A stretch of 64,000 nt of DNA from an uncultured Mediterranea sp. GTDB taxonomy: Bacteria > Bacteroidota > Bacteroidia > Bacteroidales > Bacteroidaceae. Under the pieces are notes generated by a model that ran no database searches, was not told the DNA's origin, and saw nothing but the letters and a program-made list of their open reading frames with translations. This document shows positions 8,655 through 17,407 of this stretch, piece after piece (the stretch's first letter is position 1; every line of letters starts with the position of its first letter). The DNA lies in contig NZ_CABUOL010000002.1 of assembly GCF_902493215.1 (NCBI RefSeq), forward strand, positions 124,001 to 188,000. The letters are read 5' to 3'. The translations under genes were made by a program, and so were the position numbers.

Positions 8655-11060
8655 TTGAAAACAACTACACTTACATTGGGAATAGCAGGCCTGTTGTGCC
8701 TGCTGGGAATCATGACGCTCCGTGCACAGGAAGCTCATCGTGAAGGAAAGCATTGTTTTATATCGGGAAAAGTAGTCTCGACCGAGGAAGAAACGGTTGA
8801 TTTTGCCACTGTTTATCTGAAGGGTACTTCTTACGGAGGTACCACCAACGGTGAAGGGCGTTTCCATATTCAGGCTCCGGCGGGTCGCTATACGTTGGTC
8901 GTTTCGGCCGTAGGCTACAAGACGGTAGAACAACCATTTGACTTGCGGCGTGGAGAGAAACGGGAAGTGAACATTACCATCACTCCTGATATACAGATGC
9001 TGGACGAGGTAACCATCGTTTCGACCGGAGTGAACCGTGTCAAGCGTTCGGCCTTCAACGCCGTGGCTGTCGATACCAAGGAATTGCAGAACACCACCAA
9101 GAACCTGAGTGAAGCGTTGGCTAAGGCGCCGGGCATGAAGTTGCGTGAATCGGGTGGCGTGGGGTCGGACATGCAGGTGATGATGGACGGTTTCAGCGGC
9201 AAGCATGTCAAGGTATTCATTGACGGTATACCCCAGGAAGGAACGGGCAGTTCGTTCGGCTTGAATAACATTCCTGTAGGTTTTGCCGAGCGCATAGAAA
9301 TATATAAAGGTGTGGTGCCCGTAGGCTTCGGTACAGATGCCATTGGTGGTGTCATCAACATCGTGACAGGCAAACAGCGTCGCCGCTGGTTTGTGGATGC
9401 GTCTTATTCCTATGGTTCGTTCAATACGCACAAGTCTAATGTTCGCTTTGGACAGACTTTCAAGAACGGCTTTACTTATGAGGTGAATGCCTTCCAGAAC
9501 TATTCGGACAACAATTATTATGTCGATGCCCCTGTGCTGAACTTCGAGACGGGCAGCTTCAGCGACAAGGAGTTGGTGCGTGTAAAGCGCTTCAATGACA
9601 CCTATCACAACGAAGCCGTTGTTGCCAAGGCTGGCTTCGTGGACAAGTCGTGGGCCGACCGTCTGATGCTGGGGTTCATTTGGTCGCATATGTATCAAGA
9701 CATCCAGACGGGTGTCCGCCAGAAGACAGTCTTCGGTGAGAAGCACCGCTTCGGTCACTCGCTCATCCCCTCGGTGGAGTATAGTAAGCGGGACCTTCTG
9801 TTGAAGGGACTTGACTTGATGCTCTCTGCCAACTACAACCGTAATGCCACCACCAATGTGGACACTGCACACTACAAATACAACTGGCTGGGCGAACGTT
9901 ATCCACTGAATACGCCCGGCGAACAGTCGCGCCAGTACAGCCGGGCCGACAACAACAACTGGAATGCTACGGCCACGCTGAACTACCGTCTGAACCGTAT
10001 CCATCAGTTTACATTGAACCATGTACTCAGCACCTTCAGTCGAGATAACACTTCGCTGCTGGCTGCCGAGGCACAGACCGACCCCATTGCCAAACAGACG
10101 CGCAAGAGCATCACAGGCCTTTCTTACCGCCTGATGCCGTCAGAGCGATGGAACCTTTCCGTCTTCGGCAAACACTACCGGCAATATGTGGCAGGACCTA
10201 TGGCCGAAGATGACACGGGCAGTAACTATGTGCGTACCAGCCGCACAGTCAGTTCCTGGGGATACGGCGCGGCAGGTACTTACTTCTTTGTAGAAGGGAT
10301 GCAGGCCAAGTTGTCTTATGAGCGTGCCTACCGTCTGCCCACCATCGAAGAAATGTTCGGTGACGAGGATCTGGAGAGCGGGCAAATCAGCCTTCGTCCT
10401 GAGAGTAGTCACAACATGAACTTAAGCCTCAGTTACAGCAAGACTTGGGGGCGTCACTCTGTCTACGTGGAGGGCGGGCTGGTCTATCGCGATACGCACG
10501 ACTACATCCAGCGCAACGTACAGGATTTGAGTGGCGGTAAAGAGAATGCCACTTACATCAACTACGGCAACGTGCTGACCAAGGGGTACAATCTATCTGC
10601 CCGCTATAGCCTGGGACGCTGGCTCAGCCTGGGTGGTAACTTCACCCAAATGGACGTACGCGACAATGAACGCTATCAGATAGGCAGTTCGGGTAATGAA
10701 GTGGAAAATTTAGGTTACCGCTCACGCATGCCCAATGTGCCCTACCGCTTTGCCGACTTTGACGCTAACCTCTATTGGCACAACTTGGGTGGACAGGGGA
10801 ATGTGTTGACATTGACCTACGACAACCAGTGGACACATGCGTTTTCCTACTATTCCGAAGTGATCGGCAGCAGCAGCGACTACATTGTGCCCGACCAGTT
10901 TGCCCACAATCTTTCGCTGAGCTACAGCCTGAAGAACGGTCGTTACAACTTCTCTGTGGAGTGCCGCAATTTTACGGATGAAGATCTCTACGATAACTTC
11001 AGTCTCCAGAAGGCCGGGCGCGCCTTCTACGGTAAGGTGCGCGTCTGCTTCGGCAACTGA
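8655..11060 (+). CDS. xusA: TonB-dependent receptor, XusA-like (siderophore uptake)
   Basis: From the TTG at 8655 the product is 801 residues and begins with a textbook signal peptide (MKTTTLTLGIAGLLCLLG...LRAQ). The frame is open further upstream, with ATGs at 8526 and 8421 that would put 40-80 non-signal residues first, so I prefer the TTG, tentatively. After the signal come a CarboxypepD_reg-like domain (FISGKVVS to YKTVEQPF), a plug (VFIDGIPQEGTGSSFGLNNIP, GGVINIVTGK) and a 22-strand barrel ending in FYGKVRVCFGN. Followed by a DUF4374 lipoprotein and a PepSY protein, it matches the xusABC order of B. thetaiotaomicron, which takes up xenosiderophores such as enterobactin. The ligand here is inferred. 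Confidence 0.85.
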   Translation: MKTTTLTLGIAGLLCLLGIMTLRAQEAHREGKHCFISGKVVSTEEETVDFATVYLKGTSYGGTTNGEGRFHIQAPAGRYTLVVSAVGYKTVEQPFDLRRGEKREVNITITPDIQMLDEVTIVSTGVNRVKRSAFNAVAVDTKELQNTTKNLSEALAKAPGMKLRESGGVGSDMQVMMDGFSGKHVKVFIDGIPQEGTGSSFGLNNIPVGFAERIEIYKGVVPVGFGTDAIGGVINIVTGKQRRRWFVDASYSYGSFNTHKSNVRFGQTFKNGFTYEVNAFQNYSDNNYYVDAPVLNFETGSFSDKELVRVKRFNDTYHNEAVVAKAGFVDKSWADRLMLGFIWSHMYQDIQTGVRQKTVFGEKHRFGHSLIPSVEYSKRDLLLKGLDLMLSANYNRNATTNVDTAHYKYNWLGERYPLNTPGEQSRQYSRADNNNWNATATLNYRLNRIHQFTLNHVLSTFSRDNTSLLAAEAQTDPIAKQTRKSITGLSYRLMPSERWNLSVFGKHYRQYVAGPMAEDDTGSNYVRTSRTVSSWGYGAAGTYFFVEGMQAKLSYERAYRLPTIEEMFGDEDLESGQISLRPESSHNMNLSLSYSKTWGRHSVYVEGGLVYRDTHDYIQRNVQDLSGGKENATYINYGNVLTKGYNLSARYSLGRWLSLGGNFTQMDVRDNERYQIGSSGNEVENLGYRSRMPNVPYRFADFDANLYWHNLGGQGNVLTLTYDNQWTHAFSYYSEVIGSSSDYIVPDQFAHNLSLSYSLKNGRYNFSVECRNFTDEDLYDNFSLQKAGRAFYGKVRVCFGN

Positions 11061-11110
11061 GCCTGCCACCCTCAGCACCTCTGCCCGTCTGCTTACAGAC
11101 ATGAGGGTAC

Positions 11111-11176
11111 AATCATCCCGGATGATTCCGGCTATCAATGCGGATGATTCCTATAATCATCCCGGATGATTGTATG
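11111..11176. repeat. Three-unit 22-bp dyad array between xusA and xusB
   Basis: AATCATCCCGGATGATT occurs at 11111-11127 and again at 11155-11171, exactly 44 bp apart. A degenerate copy (right half CGGATGATT conserved) sits at 11133, exactly in the middle. Each complete unit is a perfect dyad of 8+8 bases around one central base, and the units repeat every 22 bp. Being inside the operon, it could be an operator or an mRNA hairpin series affecting downstream expression. Confidence 0.85.
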
Positions 11177-11284
11177 CATTCCCCATGCTTCGGCCATGCT
11201 GAGGCGTAGGGGAAGTGTGCCGGAAACCTGTCCCACGACTGCCATCGGAACAAACAGAAACAATTACATAAAAAAGAGAAGAAC

Positions 11285-12697
11285 ATGAAAACAAATCAAT
11301 TACTGACAGGCCTCTTTGCCGTCGCACTGGGCGGCATGGCCCTCGCTTCCTGCTCGGAAGACGAACAGAACGGAGGAAACAATGCTAACAATGCCTCCAA
11401 AGGAAATTATGTGATAGCTGCCACCGTGACCAGCAGCAGTACCGACACCTATGTGTTGCTGACTGCCCCCTCGCTTGACGAGGGCGAGATTACGACGCAA
11501 GGGAACGGTTTGGTAAACGAAGGTGCCACCTACTGGGTGTTCTATGCCAACCGTTACCTTTATGCCTTGAACTATAATCAGGGCGAGGCGGGTACTACAC
11601 AATCGTTTGTGATGAACACAGAGGGTGCACTGGAGAAACGTTCGCAAGAATACTACGTCAACCGCTTTACTACTTATGGTTTTTATGATAAGTATATCAT
11701 GACTACCTCTACTGGCGACGGTCCTTCGGAGCTGAAGGATGAAAACGGTTATGTACCACAATCGTTTCTGGCCTCCTATCTTGACGTAGAAAGTCAGACC
11801 TATACCAGCAATACGGTGAATGTCTCGACTCCTTTCCTTTCTGAAAACTTTTTGGGTAATGGCGAGTACGTCACTCTGGCCGGACTGACGCAAGTGGGCA
11901 GCAAGCTCTATGCCGCTGCCGTGCCTATGGGGCTCAGTCAGTACGGTTGCATGCAGCGGAATGCCGACGGAAGCTATAAATGGGTTCGTCCCGGTTACGA
12001 AGACCTTATCAAGACAGAATCCGGCGGAAGCGGTAGCGGTGCTTACGACAAGGACGAATTGCAATGGACCCAATATCCCGACGAATGTTGGATGGCTATC
12101 TTCAACGATCAGACCTTGACTGATTACAAACTCATCAAGACCGACAAAATCAGTTATGCCTGTGGGCGCAACCGCTCGCAGTACTACCAGATGAACTGGC
12201 TGGCCGACGACGGTTACATGTACGTATTCTCGCCCTCATATGCCAAGACGATGAGTGATGTTCGTCAGCAGACCACTCTGCCCGCCGGCGTGGTGCGCAT
12301 CAATACAACGACCGAGACTTTCGACGATGCTTACTATTACAACTTGGAGGAGAAAGCCGATGGGGCTTCTTTCTTGCGCAGCTGGTATATAGGAGGCAAC
12401 TATTTCCTGTTGCTGATGTATGACAAAGAAATCACTGCTTCGGACAAAGTAGCGAACCGTTTGGCCGTGTTCAACGTTACTAATGGCAATCTTTCCTTTG
12501 TCAGCGGCTTGCCTTCGGATGTAAGCGGTTTCGGCAATACCCCCTATATGGAAGATGGTGCGGCCTATGTCGCTGTGACTACCGAGTCGGGTTATCCTAC
12601 GATTTATCGAGTGGAGCCTTCGTCGGCTACAGCTACTGCAGGTCTGGTTGTGAAAGCCACTTCGCTCAATGGTGTGGGACGATTGGAGAGTGAATGA
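11285..12697 (+). CDS. xusB: DUF4374 lipoprotein, XusB-like siderophore-binding protein
   Basis: 470 residues. A lipoprotein signal peptide ends at the lipobox LASC with Cys23. The rest is a YncE/beta-propeller-like DUF4374 domain with repeated Tyr/Asp-rich blades (for example YVPQSFLASYLDVESQTY and QMNWLADDGYMYVFSPS). In B. thetaiotaomicron, XusB is a surface-exposed siderophore-binding lipoprotein also found on vesicles. The same role here is inferred from family and synteny. The gene lies 224 bp after xusA, with the dyad array between. Confidence 0.85.
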   Translation: MKTNQLLTGLFAVALGGMALASCSEDEQNGGNNANNASKGNYVIAATVTSSSTDTYVLLTAPSLDEGEITTQGNGLVNEGATYWVFYANRYLYALNYNQGEAGTTQSFVMNTEGALEKRSQEYYVNRFTTYGFYDKYIMTTSTGDGPSELKDENGYVPQSFLASYLDVESQTYTSNTVNVSTPFLSENFLGNGEYVTLAGLTQVGSKLYAAAVPMGLSQYGCMQRNADGSYKWVRPGYEDLIKTESGGSGSGAYDKDELQWTQYPDECWMAIFNDQTLTDYKLIKTDKISYACGRNRSQYYQMNWLADDGYMYVFSPSYAKTMSDVRQQTTLPAGVVRINTTTETFDDAYYYNLEEKADGASFLRSWYIGGNYFLLLMYDKEITASDKVANRLAVFNVTNGNLSFVSGLPSDVSGFGNTPYMEDGAAYVAVTTESGYPTIYRVEPSSATATAGLVVKATSLNGVGRLESE

Positions 12698-12717
12698 TTA
12701 TTGATAAAGAATGAACG

Positions 12718-13824
12718 ATGAGAAAGTTGTTTCGTAACATCCATTTGTGGTTGTCCGTACCTTTCGGACTGATTATTACGCTTGTCTGTTTCTCGGGCGC
12801 TATGTTGGTGTTTGAGCGGGAAGTGACACAATGGGCACATCCCGAAGTGTTTGATGTGGATTCGCAGGGGTGTCAGCCACTGCCAATAGAAGAGGTCGTG
12901 CGGCGGGTATCGGCTACTTTGCCCGATGATGTCCGTGTGACGGGGGTTACTGTTTTTTCTGATCCGGAGAAGGCTTGGCAGTTGTCATTGTCCAAACCGT
13001 CACGGGCATCGGTTTATGCCAATCCTTTTACCGGTGAAGTGACAGGCCGTTCGGAACGTCTGCCTTTCTTTGCCACAATGTTCCGTCTGCATCGCTGGCT
13101 GCTGGACAGCCGACCCTTGGGCGACGGGGTCTTTTGGGGCAAAATGGTGGTGGGCGTCAGTACCCTTCTGTTTGTTTTCGTGCTCGTGTCGGGTGTCGTC
13201 ATTTGGTGGCCGCGTACACGGAAGGCTTTGCAAAACAGCCTGAAAATACGGGTCCGTAAAGGCTGGCGTAGCTTCTGGTATGGTCTGCATGTGGCTGGTG
13301 GCATGTATGCCCTGCTTCTGTTGCTTGTCATGGCACTGACGGGACTTACGTGGTCCTTTGGCTGGTACCGTACTGGTTTTTACTCTCTTTTCGGAGTGGA
13401 GGCAAAATCGGGTATGGGCCATGGAAATGCAGCTGCCGGGCAGAAACACTCACGTAATAAAAAAGAAGGTAACCGAACGGCTCATTGGCAAGGTGTGTAT
13501 GACCGTTTGCGTCAGGAGAACCCCGATGCCTCACAGATTACCATTGCCGACGGTTCGGCCAGCATCCCGGCTTGTTCTTATGGTAATACTCGCGCTACGG
13601 ACCGTTATACTTTCGATTCCCGTACCGGCGAGTTGACGGGCTGTACGCTTTATTGTAAGCAAGACAACTCAGGTAAGATACGAGGCTGGATTTATGCGGT
13701 ACATACAGGTAGCTGGGGAGGAGTGACGACACGGATTCTCTGGTTTTTGGCTGCCATGCTGGGTGCCACACTTCCGTTGACAGGTTATTATTTGTGGATT
13801 AGGCGTATTTGCCGCAGGAAATAA
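12718..13824 (+). CDS. xusC: PepSY-domain inner membrane protein, XusC-like
   Basis: 368 residues with four predicted membrane segments (about 12-35, 137-165, 188-212 and 338-360). A PepSY domain follows the first one, and the family landmarks WWPRTRKAL and FWYGLHVAGGMYALLLLL are present. Such proteins usually act as inner-membrane reductases or accessory factors of siderophore uptake. The gene starts 20 bp after xusB, so it is cotranscribed. It probably releases iron from, or moves, the imported complex, but the mechanism cannot be read from the sequence. Confidence 0.85.
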   Translation: MRKLFRNIHLWLSVPFGLIITLVCFSGAMLVFEREVTQWAHPEVFDVDSQGCQPLPIEEVVRRVSATLPDDVRVTGVTVFSDPEKAWQLSLSKPSRASVYANPFTGEVTGRSERLPFFATMFRLHRWLLDSRPLGDGVFWGKMVVGVSTLLFVFVLVSGVVIWWPRTRKALQNSLKIRVRKGWRSFWYGLHVAGGMYALLLLLVMALTGLTWSFGWYRTGFYSLFGVEAKSGMGHGNAAAGQKHSRNKKEGNRTAHWQGVYDRLRQENPDASQITIADGSASIPACSYGNTRATDRYTFDSRTGELTGCTLYCKQDNSGKIRGWIYAVHTGSWGGVTTRILWFLAAMLGATLPLTGYYLWIRRICRRK

Positions 13825-13848
13825 TAGGTGTTGGCATCTCTTACTATA

Positions 13849-13898
13849 AAAAATGCGGGTAACCGGAGAATATTTTGTTCATGGTTACCCGCATTTCT
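13849..13898. terminator. Bidirectional terminator between xusC and the PfkB kinase gene
   Basis: AAATGCGGGTAACC (13851-13864) pairs perfectly with GGTTACCCGCATTT (13883-13896). T-rich sequence follows on plus, and a TTTTTTAT run follows on minus, so both convergent genes can end here. Confidence 0.88.
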
Positions 13899-13909
13899 TT
13901 ATATCAGTT

Positions 13910-14791
13910 TTAATATCGAATGCTTGAGATAATTGCATTGACAGACTCTTCTGTTCCGCAGAATGGGCCGTGCGATTGGAGCTTGATGGTACACATGGCT
14001 GCTGCGAAGCATCCTGCTTCCTGGTAAGAAGCACCCAGGCTGCGCTTGTACAGATAGCCGGCCATGTAGGTATCTCCACATCCGGTGGCGTCTACAACTT
14101 TCAGTGTGGGGTAGGCTGGGATGTCGTAGAACTGGCCTCCACTGTAAATGAGTGAACCTTTGTCGCCCAACGTCAGCAAAACTGTTTTTACACCCCAGTC
14201 GGCAATAAGCAGGGCCGCTTCGTGCGGTTCGTTACATCCTGTCAGAACTTCCATTTCGCTTTCGTTGGCTTTCAGCGTGTGTATGTACTTCAAGGCTTCC
14301 TTCTTTTCAATCCAATCTACAGGATATACCTTTTCATTTTCTACTTTACGGAGGAATCCTTGCACATCGGCGGCCAGTGTACTTCGACTGGCCAGGTACT
14401 TGATGACTTCCAGTGAGAAGTCATCAGCCAGCAGGGTACCCAGGTGAATGATGTTGGCTTCTACGTCCTTGAGGTCAGCTATGCAGAACGGATCGGCCTG
14501 TGCAGTGACCCGTTGGCGGCGTTCATTGGGATTGCTACCATAAATGTTTTCAAAACTATGCGAGTGGACGGTGGGTACCAGTTTCACTTCGATGCCTTCG
14601 CTGGCTATTTCTTCTGCTGCAGCCTTGTCTTCTTCAGCCAATGCAGTGACCAGCAAAAAGTTCTCGGCTCGCAGGCGGCTGACAGCCTTTGCAAAATAGT
14701 AAGCGGTGCCTCCCGGCATGTTGACGGTATTGTCAGGTGTTACAATTTTGTCGCGGGTGATATACCCGATGCAGCATAATTTATGGTTCAT
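13910..14791 (-). CDS. PfkB-family carbohydrate kinase
   Basis: 293 residues from the ATG at 14789-14791 (MNHKLCCIGYITRDKIV), which has the purine-rich stretch AAGAAGAG directly before it. An N-terminal GGTAYYFAKAVSRL glycine motif and the C-terminal signature DATGCGDTYMAGYLYKR, with the catalytic Asp in the second DT/GD element, mark the ribokinase/PfkB fold. It phosphorylates a sugar or nucleoside with ATP. The substrate is not evident. It stands alone between two terminators. Confidence 0.85.
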   Translation of the reverse strand: MNHKLCCIGYITRDKIVTPDNTVNMPGGTAYYFAKAVSRLRAENFLLVTALAEEDKAAAEEIASEGIEVKLVPTVHSHSFENIYGSNPNERRQRVTAQADPFCIADLKDVEANIIHLGTLLADDFSLEVIKYLASRSTLAADVQGFLRKVENEKVYPVDWIEKKEALKYIHTLKANESEMEVLTGCNEPHEAALLIADWGVKTVLLTLGDKGSLIYSGGQFYDIPAYPTLKVVDATGCGDTYMAGYLYKRSLGASYQEAGCFAAAMCTIKLQSHGPFCGTEESVNAIISSIRY

Positions 14792-14819
14792 TCTCTTCTT
14801 TTCTCTTGTATTCGGACTG

Positions 14820-14827
14820 CAAAGGTA
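14820..14827 (-). promoter_or_regulatory. -7 element of the PfkB kinase gene
   Basis: TACCTTTG on minus, 28 bp before the chosen start. A matching -33 TTTG at 18-21 bp is not obvious. Confidence 0.45.
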
Positions 14828-14913
14828 CACAATATTTGCTTTTCGTTTTGAAAACTGAAAGACTTTGTTTCAGTTTTCATGAAGAAAAAGGAAAAATTGA
14901 CCGTTTAAAGGAT

Positions 14914-16317
14914 TCAATTCTGGTCCGATATGCAATAAGGCTGACGGTCGGTACGTGTATTGTGAGGCTTTTCGTCTATAGAACTGCGTACAACTTTCAT
15001 ATCTGTAGCGTGCAGACCTGCTCGTGTGGCGGGTGTTTCCGGGTTGCTGGGGAAAGCTCCTGTAGCCATGTGTATCAATACTGGTTGCATCAGCAGGTCA
15101 TCTTCCGAACCCAGTTCGCCCAAAGCAGAACCATAGATTTCAGACAGATTGAAGTCGGGTTGAAGTCCTTCTGCATCGTAATCTTTGTAACCGTCGGCAT
15201 TGCTCAGATAGTAGGTGGTCAGCCATAGCTCGAGCAAAGGTTCCTGTTCGTCCGTATAGAGAGCTTGGGCTACATTCTTTCCGAATGTGGCGCTGCCTAC
15301 CTGATACAAATTTCCTGTCCGATAGGGGCGCAGACAGTTGATGATGATTTCCGAAGCCGATGCTGTATTGCCCGACGTGAGGATGTACAGGTTCTGATAA
15401 GAAAGACTGCTTCCGCCGGGAAGAAGAGTTGCGTCGAAGTTGTAACTTTCTACCGTGCCTATTTTGTCATTGGGGGTCATGTATAGCATGGGTTGTCCCA
15501 TTGCACTGGAAGGAGCGAGCAGGGTACACAACGTTTGTGCGGTAGATACGTATCCGCCCGGGTTGTAGCGGAGGTCGAGGATGATGTCATCGGGTTGTGT
15601 AGAGGCCAGTTGGCTGTAGAGCGATTGCCATTGGGTGATATCATTCTGGCCGAATTCGTTGTAAAGGATGTAGGCTGCCCTGCGGTTACCCGACCGGATG
15701 AGGCTTGTCTTCAGCAGGTTCTGTATTTCGATGATACGGGGGGCGGGCATTTGCAGGGTACCGGTCGTATCCATTTTGGCCAGTTCGGCGTTGTAGGTGC
15801 CCAGCGTGAAGGTATGGGCGGTTGTGGGATGGCTGACATATTTGCCGTAGTCGCTCGAACCAATCTTTATACTGTCGGCTCCAATGATGATGTCTCCACG
15901 TTTCAATCCGGCTTCTTCGGCGGGCGAGTTGGGCTGGGTGTAGAGCACTTGTAAGGCATAGTCGCCATTGGGAGCTTTCAACATGACGGCTTCATAGCCG
16001 TAGGTGGGGTTTTCGCTTAGAGAGCGGGTAGAGGCAGTCGTCTTTACCGAGTCGACATGCGAGTAAACAACTCCGTTTTTCTTGTCTTTCTCCGAAGCAG
16101 CCGCATTCAGAAATTCCTGGGGTGTCATGAAAAAATCCAGTTCCGATTCGGCGGGCAGGTCTTCATAGAACAGATAGTAGTTCTGCATGGTCTGATACAT
16201 CCAGGTTTTGGTACGGATGAGGGCATAGTATTCGCCTGTGCGGTCTTCTCCGCACGATGTAAAAGATGCCAGTATGGCGAGGCATGCAACGGTCAGGTGA
16301 AAGAGGAGTCGTTTCAT
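14914..16317 (-). CDS. S41-family peptidase lipoprotein with PDZ domain (C-terminal processing protease type)
   Basis: 467 residues from the ATG at 16317 (MKRLLFHLTVACLAILASFTSCGED), a lipoprotein signal with lipobox FTSC. An N-terminal helical region is followed by a PDZ-like domain (LQVLYTQPNSPAEEAGLKRGDIIIGAD) and the S41 catalytic core. The nucleophile Ser is in TSGNTASASE and the Lys in SATFGKNV. DLRYNPGGY is the usual core strand. It should cleave unstructured C-termini in the periplasm or at the surface; the substrate is unknown. The start lies next to the terminator of the upstream gene on the same strand. Confidence 0.88.
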   Translation of the reverse strand: MKRLLFHLTVACLAILASFTSCGEDRTGEYYALIRTKTWMYQTMQNYYLFYEDLPAESELDFFMTPQEFLNAAASEKDKKNGVVYSHVDSVKTTASTRSLSENPTYGYEAVMLKAPNGDYALQVLYTQPNSPAEEAGLKRGDIIIGADSIKIGSSDYGKYVSHPTTAHTFTLGTYNAELAKMDTTGTLQMPAPRIIEIQNLLKTSLIRSGNRRAAYILYNEFGQNDITQWQSLYSQLASTQPDDIILDLRYNPGGYVSTAQTLCTLLAPSSAMGQPMLYMTPNDKIGTVESYNFDATLLPGGSSLSYQNLYILTSGNTASASEIIINCLRPYRTGNLYQVGSATFGKNVAQALYTDEQEPLLELWLTTYYLSNADGYKDYDAEGLQPDFNLSEIYGSALGELGSEDDLLMQPVLIHMATGAFPSNPETPATRAGLHATDMKVVRSSIDEKPHNTRTDRQPYCISDQN

Positions 16318-16323
16318 AAATGG

Positions 16324-16360
16324 GAAAAAAACTCCTGCAACCATTCCGATTGCAGGAGTT
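16324..16360 (-). terminator. Terminator of the GGGtGRT gene
   Basis: On minus, AACTCCTGCAA (16350-16360) pairs with TTGCAGGAGTT (16330-16340), followed by a run of T residues. It separates the GGGtGRT unit from the S41 peptidase gene. Confidence 0.88.
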
Positions 16361-16383
16361 TGTCTATCATAAAGTAAATAGGA

Positions 16384-17394
16384 TTACTTGTTCAAAGCCT
16401 GAGCTACGTCTACGGCGCAAGCTACTGTACAACCTACCATCGGGTTGTTACCGATACCCAGGAATCCCATCATTTCTACGTGAGCAGGAACGGATGAAGA
16501 ACCGGCAAACTGAGCATCAGAGTGCATACGGCCCATAGTATCGGTCATACCATAAGAAGCAGGACCGGCAGCCATGTTGTCAGGATGCAGGGTACGGCCT
16601 GTACCACCACCGCTGGCTACTGAGAAGTAGGGCTTGCCTGCCAGTACGCGTTCTTTCTTGTACGTACCTGCAACGGGGTGCTGGAAGCGGGTCGGGTTGG
16701 TAGAGTTACCTGTGATGGATACGTCTACGCCTTCTTTCCACATGATGGCTACACCTTCGCGAACGTCGTCGGCACCGTAGCATTTCACTTTGGCACGAGG
16801 ACCGTCGCTGTATGCGATTTCCTTCACAACTTTCAGCTCGCCAGTGTAGTAGTCGAACTGAGTCTGAACGTAAGTAAAGCCGTTGATACGGGAGATGATC
16901 ATGGCAGCGTCTTTACCCAGACCGTTCAGGATGCAGCGCAGAGGCTCTTTACGAACCTTGTCGGCCTTGGCGGCAATCTTGATGGCACCTTCGGCAGCGG
17001 CGAATGATTCGTGGCCGGCCAGGAAGGCGAAGCACTTGGTCTCTTCGCTCAGCAGACGGGCTGCCAGGTTACCGTGACCCAGACCTACCTTACGGTCGTC
17101 GGCTACAGAACCGGGGATGCAGAATGCCTGCAGACCGATACCGATAGCTTCGGCAGCTTCGGCAGCTGTCTTCACGCCTTTCTTCAGGGCGATGGCGCAA
17201 CCTACTACGTAAGCCCACTTTGCATTTTCGAAGCAGATGGGCTGAGTTTCTTCGCAAGTCTTGTAAGGATCGAGACCGTATGATTCACAGATTTGGTTAG
17301 CTTCTTCGATGTCCTTGATACCGTTTTCGTTCAGAGCAGCAAGAATTTGCTTGATACGACGGTCTTGGCTTTCAAATTTCACTTCTCTAATCAT
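16384..17394 (-). CDS. GGGtGRT protein (conserved, function unknown)
   Basis: 336 residues from the ATG at 17394 (MIREVKFESQDRRI), preceded by AAGGAGGAAGG, one of the best ribosome binding sites in the window. The name-giving motif is in SVASGGGTGRTLHPDN. Other conserved stretches are CEETQPICFENAKWAYVVGCAIAL and GSVADDRKVGLGHGNLAARLL. Several cysteines and a glycine-rich loop suggest a ligand- or metal-binding enzyme, but no reaction is established. It is widespread in anaerobes next to the Fe-S scaffold-like gene, as here with a 13-bp gap. Confidence 0.85.
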   Translation of the reverse strand: MIREVKFESQDRRIKQILAALNENGIKDIEEANQICESYGLDPYKTCEETQPICFENAKWAYVVGCAIALKKGVKTAAEAAEAIGIGLQAFCIPGSVADDRKVGLGHGNLAARLLSEETKCFAFLAGHESFAAAEGAIKIAAKADKVRKEPLRCILNGLGKDAAMIISRINGFTYVQTQFDYYTGELKVVKEIAYSDGPRAKVKCYGADDVREGVAIMWKEGVDVSITGNSTNPTRFQHPVAGTYKKERVLAGKPYFSVASGGGTGRTLHPDNMAAGPASYGMTDTMGRMHSDAQFAGSSSVPAHVEMMGFLGIGNNPMVGCTVACAVDVAQALNK

Positions 17395-17407
17395 ATTTCC
17401 TTCCTCC

